From the NCBI GenBank assembly GCA_041477815.1, contig JBGOUV010000093.1, positions 1 to 18,369 of the forward strand: 18,369 nt of DNA, given 5' to 3'. Below, one piece after another: positions 15,601 through 18,369 of this stretch. Made by a program: the position numbers and the translations under genes. Below the pieces are notes generated by a model that was not told where the DNA came from, ran no database searches, and saw only the letters and a program-made list of their open reading frames with translations. Source of the stretch: JBGOUV01 sp041477815 (GTDB lineage Bacteria > Acidobacteriota > Terriglobia > Bryobacterales > JACQDG01). How positions within the stretch are numbered: the first letter of the stretch is position 1; the number at the start of each line of letters is the position of its first letter.

Positions 15601-15959
15601 AGAACAGCGGCACCCGCAACCGCGGCGATCGCATCGGCGTCGGCACGGTGGACCATCCGACCATCGACCGCTGGTTCGACCAGAATGCCTTCGCCCAGAG
15701 CGCTCCCGGGGTGTTCGGCAACGCCGGCCGCAATGTGCTCTACGGACCAGGTCTTCGCAACTTCGACTTCATTCTGGCCAAGCGCTTCGACCTGCCCTGG
15801 GAGCGGCACCACCTGCAATTCCGGTTCGAGTCGTTCAATTTCACCAATACCCCGCACTTCGACCAGCCGGCGTCAGGTCTGCGGGTGGTGAACACGGCTA
15901 CCATCAACGCGGCCGATGAGCCGCGGAGGATACAGCTGGCGCTGAAGTATAGTTTTTGA
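12663..15959 (+). CDS. Oar-like TonB-dependent outer-membrane receptor with carboxypeptidase-regulatory-like domain
   Basis: This 1098-residue protein has a Sec signal peptide (about 1-18). A carboxypeptidase-regulatory-like beta-sandwich follows (about 22-105: GIQGVISDPTGAMVPDASV, TNERGFYSVPFL). Next is a plug domain (about 115-260) with LLDGVDNS, AIGEFKVVTNN and SAEYGYRMGGKVLVSTKSG. The rest is a large beta-barrel rich in aromatic strands. The chain ends in LKYSF; a C-terminal Phe is typical of proteins inserted by the BAM complex. This architecture is abundant in Acidobacteriota and is usually annotated as a TonB-dependent or Oar-like protein. The substrate is unknown; sugars, peptides or siderophores are possible. 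The gene stands alone, diverging from the lysine operon, and ends close to a convergent gene remnant. Confidence 0.93.
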   Translation: MRRIFFLCVTLLGVAAWGQNSGIQGVISDPTGAMVPDASVTLTNTATGVVSTARTNERGFYSVPFLHPAFYKVEAAKAGFATVTRENLKLDVDQTARIDFVLRLGAVAETVQVTATAALLESETTTMGTVMENKRILEMPLNLRNYLELAQSALGVQPARSQGHGARTAGEDGTEGGFIAVGQRAYQTNVLLDGVDNSSRASGGPLGFQAQAVKPAVDAIGEFKVVTNNNSAEYGYRMGGKVLVSTKSGSNDLHGSLYEFLRNDKFDGTNFFANRSGSHKPTLRQNQFGGTIGGPVLRNRTFYFFSYQGTRISRGKSFTSTVPGALARSGDFSQEGVNRNRVYDPASTTGDGANAIRTQFPNNVIPSSRFDPVVAPIVGQYPLPNIAGRDTLANNYFFSPSDNDRANQYDIKVDHNLSDRDRLFARWSIRRDFKLQNGPLPISAFGGGLGQTVDLPADNWVGSWTHSFSPTVYNEARFGFTHYPTRFDILDSGNLNKKYGIKGAPGDGFTDGLDHGIARFTPSGYNEIGSRSFWPNRNWMDNLQFNDNLLIQRGSHAIKAGAEYRRLDIFREAQRFRRGLFTFNKVYTSEQPNVAASRTATGNGLADMLLGWANQTTVGNQLSEDAIAPYWGWYVQDDWKISSRLTMNIGLRWELFSSPYFPDGVPIGRLGVSRFVTEFTGAKPGDGRYETFERPKDGHDCGCIEDKNNFAPRLGLAYRLTRATVVRTGFGLFYGEADYLTSETARWINQTPDFTEVITNGTNLAQAAFVRNGFAPVVLPATAPVTGTNVETGSVKMPNQYSTQWFLDIQRELPGDMLLVVGYQGAKSSQRYRGRNINNGGPHPSIQESLRRVRRNWNGVTLREAGSNSNYNALVSKVEKRFSKGLAFVASYTWSHTIDDSNESLDENLSATANQYNYSAERGNSSLDRRHNFTTSATYELPFRFRQKALQTALGGWQLGGLLAFRTGYPFDISYPGDPQNSGTRNRGDRIGVGTVDHPTIDRWFDQNAFAQSAPGVFGNAGRNVLYGPGLRNFDFILAKRFDLPWERHHLQFRFESFNFTNTPHFDQPASGLRVVNTATINAADEPRRIQLALKYSF

Positions 15960-15962
15960 ATC

Positions 15963-15974
15963 CGTTGTACAACG
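15963..15974. repeat. Perfect 12-bp palindrome CGTTGTACAACG
   Basis: This loopless perfect palindrome lies 4 bases after the receptor stop, next to the point where the acyl-CoA dehydrogenase remnant loses its similarity. It cannot form a normal hairpin along its full length and no T-run follows. Confidence 0.5.
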
Positions 15975-15985
15975 CCAGTGGAGCG

Positions 15986-16147
15986 GTGGTTCAGCTGCTC
16001 GAAGGCTCGCCGGGCGATCCGCACCGGCCAGGGAAACTCCCCCGAGCTTTCCTAGGCCGCGGCTACCGGCGCAATCTCGCGGCGCGCGAACTCGCGGGCG
16101 AGGTGGCGATATCCCCGATCCTCTTCGCTCAGCGCGAAGTCGATCAT
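15986..16147 (-). pseudogene. Acyl-CoA dehydrogenase, N-terminal remnant with in-frame stop
   Basis: The frame starts with an ATG at 16147 that overlaps the stop of the CoA-enzyme gene (ATGA). It reads MIDFALSEEDRGYRHLAREF, then ARREIAPVAAA and a TAG at 16052-16054. Directly after the TAG, in the same frame, similarity continues as ESSGEFPWPV...RRAFEQLNH, the normal next segment of the acyl-CoA dehydrogenase N-terminal helical domain. After about 54 residues the similarity ends near the receptor gene. A complete enzyme has about 380 residues, so the FAD-binding and catalytic parts are gone. The relic shows that an acyl-CoA dehydrogenase gene once followed the CaiB-type gene in this operon. 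A sequencing error could explain the TAG but not the missing rest. Confidence 0.8.
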
Positions 16148-17160
16148 GCGACGAACTCGCGCGTGTGCTCCCCCAGTCGAGGCGCCGCCGGCCCCACTTC
16201 GCCCGGAGTCTCGCTGAGTTTCGGCATCACCCCGATGTGGCCACCTGCCAGCATAGCGCGTTCCCGCAGGTGTTCGTCCTCCTGGGCCTCGGGGACGGTA
16301 TGGACCGGGGTCAGGCAGGCGTCCTGGTCGCGGAACCGGACCCACCAGTCGTGGGCCTCGCGCTCGCGGAAGCGGCGGGCCAACGCGGCGATCATCTCGG
16401 CCTGGCGGGGAGCGCCGGCGAACTGGTCGGCGATGAACGCCTCGCAGCCCAGACCGCGACATAGCGTGGCCCAGAACTGCGGCTCCAGGGCGCCGACGGC
16501 GACCCAGCGGTCGTCGCGGGCCTGGTAGAGGCGATAGCAGGCGTAGTGTCCGTTCAATACCTGCAAGCCGCTGAGGGGGACGGGGAGCAGCGCGGCCACT
16601 CCGTCCAGCATGGCCACGTCGACCAGTTGGCCGCGACCGGTGCGGCGGCGCGCTTCGAGGGCCAGCAGGATGCCGATGACCGCGGGAAGCGCTCCGCCGG
16701 CCAGATCGGCCACCTGGACCACGGGCAGGGCGGGCGGGTCGAGGGCTCCGCCCAAGGCCAGGTAGTTGATGTCGTGGCCGGCCATCCGCGCATAGGGGCC
16801 GGACTGCCCGTAGCCGGTGAGGGCGGCGTAGATGAGGCCCGGGTTGCGCTCGCGCAGGGTCTCGAAGCCCAGGCCCAGGCGATCCATCACCCCGGGACGA
16901 AAGCCTTCCAGGACGACGTCGGCGCGGCCGGCGAGGCCCAGAAAGGCCTCCTTGCCGCGCGGGTCCTTCAGGTCCAGAGCGACGCTCTTCTTGCCCCGGT
17001 TGATCAGCGGAAAAATCGGCATCGCGCGGGCGTAGTCGCCCCGGCCCGGCTGCTCGATCTTGATGACCAGGGCCCCGAAGTTGGCGAGGACCCCGGTGGC
17101 GACGGCGCCGGGCAGCAGCCGCGTCAGGTCCAGCACGGTGATGTCGTCGAGCGGTTTCAC
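16144..17160 (-). CDS. CaiB/BaiF (class III CoA-transferase) family protein, alpha-methylacyl-CoA racemase-like
   Basis: This 338-residue protein begins with KPLDDITVLDLTRLLPGAVAT and has FGALVIKIEQPGRGD (28-42), both hallmarks of the family. GHDINYLALGG (128-138) contains H129, and ADLAGGAL (151-158) contains D152; these match the His/Asp acid-base pair of alpha-methylacyl-CoA racemases, while CoA-transferases of the same family use an Asp nucleophile in the second region. Racemisation of 2-methylacyl-CoA is therefore somewhat favoured over CoA transfer. The start is the GTG at 17160, with AGAGG 5 bases ahead and 12 bases after the SDR stop. The stop overlaps the start of the acyl-CoA dehydrogenase remnant, so this was an acyl-CoA metabolism operon. 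Confidence 0.9.
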   Translation of the reverse strand: MKPLDDITVLDLTRLLPGAVATGVLANFGALVIKIEQPGRGDYARAMPIFPLINRGKKSVALDLKDPRGKEAFLGLAGRADVVLEGFRPGVMDRLGLGFETLRERNPGLIYAALTGYGQSGPYARMAGHDINYLALGGALDPPALPVVQVADLAGGALPAVIGILLALEARRRTGRGQLVDVAMLDGVAALLPVPLSGLQVLNGHYACYRLYQARDDRWVAVGALEPQFWATLCRGLGCEAFIADQFAGAPRQAEMIAALARRFREREAHDWWVRFRDQDACLTPVHTVPEAQEDEHLRERAMLAGGHIGVMPKLSETPGEVGPAAPRLGEHTREFVA

Positions 17161-17172
17161 CGAGCCTCTGCA

Positions 17173-17991
17173 TCAGACATATAAGCCTCCGGTGACCAGA
17201 ATAACTGCTCCGGTGACATAGTCGGCCAGGGGCGAGGCGAGGAAGAGCATGGGTCCGGCGGCTTCCTCCGGGGTGCCGGCGCGGCCGAGGGGGACATGCC
17301 GGGCCATCCCTTCCCGCTGGGCCTGCGGAATGCCGAGCGGGACGCCGGCGGCCGTGGTCTCGCCCTTCTCCTTGTCCTGAGTCAGGCGGGTGTCGATCCA
17401 GCCGTAGGCCACGGCGTTACAGGTGACGTTGAACTGGCCCCATTCTTTGGCTACGGTCTTGGTGACACCTACAATGCCCATCTTGGCGGCGGCATAGTTG
17501 ATCTGCCCGGCGTTGCCCGCCACGCCGGAAGTGGAGCTGACGTTGATGATCCGGCGGGGGGCGGCGCGGCCCGAGGCCGCGATCTCGGCTTTGGCGGCGT
17601 CGCGCCAGTGAGGGGCCAGCGCGCGGAGGATCCGGAACGGCGCCTTGAGGTGCACGTCCAGGATAGCGTCGTACTGCTGGTCGGTCATCTTGTGAATGAC
17701 GCCGTCCCAGGTGTAGCCCGCGTTGTTGACCACGATATCGAGCCGGCCAAAGGTGTCCAGGGCGGTGCGGACCAGGCGGTCGGGAAAGTCGGACGCGGTG
17801 ACGTCGCCCGCGCACACCGCCGCCTCGCCGCCCGCCGCCCGGATCGCCGCCGCCGACGCCTCCGCCGGCCCCTCGTCCAGGTCGTTGACCACCACCCGGG
17901 CGCCGTGCCTCGCAAACAGCTCGGCGGCGGCGCGCCCAATCCCGCGTCCCGAGCCGGTAATGACTGCAACCTTTCCGTCCAGTAGTTTCAT
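17173..17991 (-). CDS. Short-chain dehydrogenase/reductase, 3-oxoacyl/3-hydroxyacyl type
   Basis: This 272-residue classical SDR carries the cofactor motif TGSGRGIG (12-19) and NNAG (89-92). Its catalytic residues are Ser 152/153 (INVSSTSG), Y166 and K170 (NYAAAKMG). D37 after VVVN suggests NAD(H) preference. The protein resembles FabG-like and 17beta-HSD4-like hydroxyacyl-CoA dehydrogenases (VVVNDLDEG, NNAGYTWDGVIHKMTDQQYD), but its exact substrate is unknown. Two short insertions (AAKAEIAASGRAAPRR, and DKEKGETTAAGVPLGI before the C-terminus) lengthen it beyond the usual 250. The ATG at 17991 begins MKLLDGKVAVITG and lies 5 bases after the agmatine deiminase stop. No Shine-Dalgarno is evident, so coupling is likely. 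It precedes the CaiB-type gene, which fits acyl-CoA metabolism. Confidence 0.9.
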   Translation of the reverse strand: MKLLDGKVAVITGSGRGIGRAAAELFARHGARVVVNDLDEGPAEASAAAIRAAGGEAAVCAGDVTASDFPDRLVRTALDTFGRLDIVVNNAGYTWDGVIHKMTDQQYDAILDVHLKAPFRILRALAPHWRDAAKAEIAASGRAAPRRIINVSSTSGVAGNAGQINYAAAKMGIVGVTKTVAKEWGQFNVTCNAVAYGWIDTRLTQDKEKGETTAAGVPLGIPQAQREGMARHVPLGRAGTPEEAAGPMLFLASPLADYVTGAVILVTGGLYV

Positions 17992-17996
17992 GGGGA

Positions 17997-18369
17997 CTAT
18001 GGTAGCGGCTCTTGCTGGGTCAGGCAATGCAGCGTCCCCAACCCCCACACCAGATCCACCGCGTGAATCCCGATCACCTGGCGGTCCGGAAACAGACCGG
18101 CCAGGGTGTTGAGCGCGATCCGGTCGTGCGGGTCGTGGAAGGTGGGAACCAGTACGACCTTATTCGCAATATAGAAGTTGGCGTAGCTGGCCGGGACGCG
18201 CTGGCGGTTGAAATAGAGCGGCGACGGCATGGGGAGGGTCGCCACGCGGAGGTCCCGGCGGGCGCGGAGGCGGGCGAGATTCTCCTGGAGGACGCCGTGG
18301 TTGGGGTCGGCGGGGTCTTCCTCGACGGCGGCCACCACGGTGGAGGGGCCCACGAAGCGGGCGATGTCG
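17997..18369 (-). CDS. aguA: Agmatine deiminase, C-terminal part (cut by window edge)
   Basis: About 123 codons of the 3' end are present; the gene continues beyond base 18369. The fragment reads ARFVGPSTVVAAVEEDPADP, then a helix with LQENLARLR, PASYANFYIANKVVLVPTF and finally VWGLGTLHCLTQQEP. The last motif holds the catalytic Cys (LHC) of the pentein-fold agmatine deiminases, and the preceding stretches are typical of this family rather than of arginine deiminase. The enzyme converts agmatine to N-carbamoylputrescine and ammonia. The stop is 5 bases before the SDR gene on the same strand. A functional tie between polyamine synthesis and the acyl-CoA genes is not obvious. Confidence 0.92.
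   Translation of the reverse strand, partial: DIARFVGPSTVVAAVEEDPADPNHGVLQENLARLRARRDLRVATLPMPSPLYFNRQRVPASYANFYIANKVVLVPTFHDPHDRIALNTLAGLFPDRQVIGIHAVDLVWGLGTLHCLTQQEPLP

Noticed and set aside
16148..17173. Reading the frame that ends at 16052 as one 373-residue gene from 17173
   Set aside because: Its upstream portion is a shadow of the CaiB-type gene; only the last 31 codons, from the ATG at 16147, resemble a protein family.

Overview
This GC-rich window most likely comes from an Acidobacteriota chromosome of the Solibacter/Bryobacter type. The main reason is a roughly 1,100-residue Oar-like TonB-dependent receptor with an N-terminal carboxypeptidase-regulatory-like domain, a family greatly expanded in that phylum. 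Dense high-GC coding with small overlaps and several non-ATG starts agrees with this. The lineage is inferred from gene content alone; there is no rRNA in the window.

Layout, left to right. (1) 1-1610, plus strand: the end of hisH, then hisF and hisA, overlapping head to tail. These form the central part of histidine biosynthesis. (2) 1569-2932: a minus-strand pair (DksA/TraR-type zinc-finger protein and a 94-residue unknown) diverging from a small plus-strand Cys-rich unknown. (3) 2933-4793: a 460-bp non-coding gap of lower GC with several inverted repeats, then a secreted protein that resembles the heparinase II/III family. (4) 4729-5411: an ORF6N-domain gene of phage/mobile type with two identical copies of a 27-bp palindrome. 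One copy lies inside the ORF6N reading frame and the other just upstream of the gene. (5) 5417-12380, minus strand: one tightly packed lysine/diaminopimelate operon transcribed as M20 deacylase (dapE-like), asd, lysC, dapB, dapA, di-haem cytochrome c peroxidase lipoprotein, dapD. It covers aspartate to succinyl-diaminopimelate and its deacylation, except for the aminotransferase. The peroxidase is a surprising passenger. (6) 12663-15959, plus strand: the TonB-dependent receptor. (7) 15986-18369, minus strand: agmatine deiminase (truncated by the window edge), an SDR dehydrogenase, a CaiB/AMACR-family CoA enzyme and a decayed acyl-CoA dehydrogenase start. This looks like an eroded acyl-CoA metabolism operon.

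The most unusual signal is the ORF6N palindrome pair. The conserved LRSQIVTS stretch of the protein is encoded exactly by a 27-bp palindrome with perfect 13-bp arms. The same 27-mer recurs 307 bp away in the non-coding leader of the gene. This suggests an autoregulatory or element-recognition site carried within the gene's own coding sequence. Other points worth attention are the peroxidase inside the lysine operon, the acyl-CoA dehydrogenase remnant with an in-frame stop, and the structured-looking gap at about 3085-3300. No tRNA, rRNA, CRISPR array or insertion sequence was seen.
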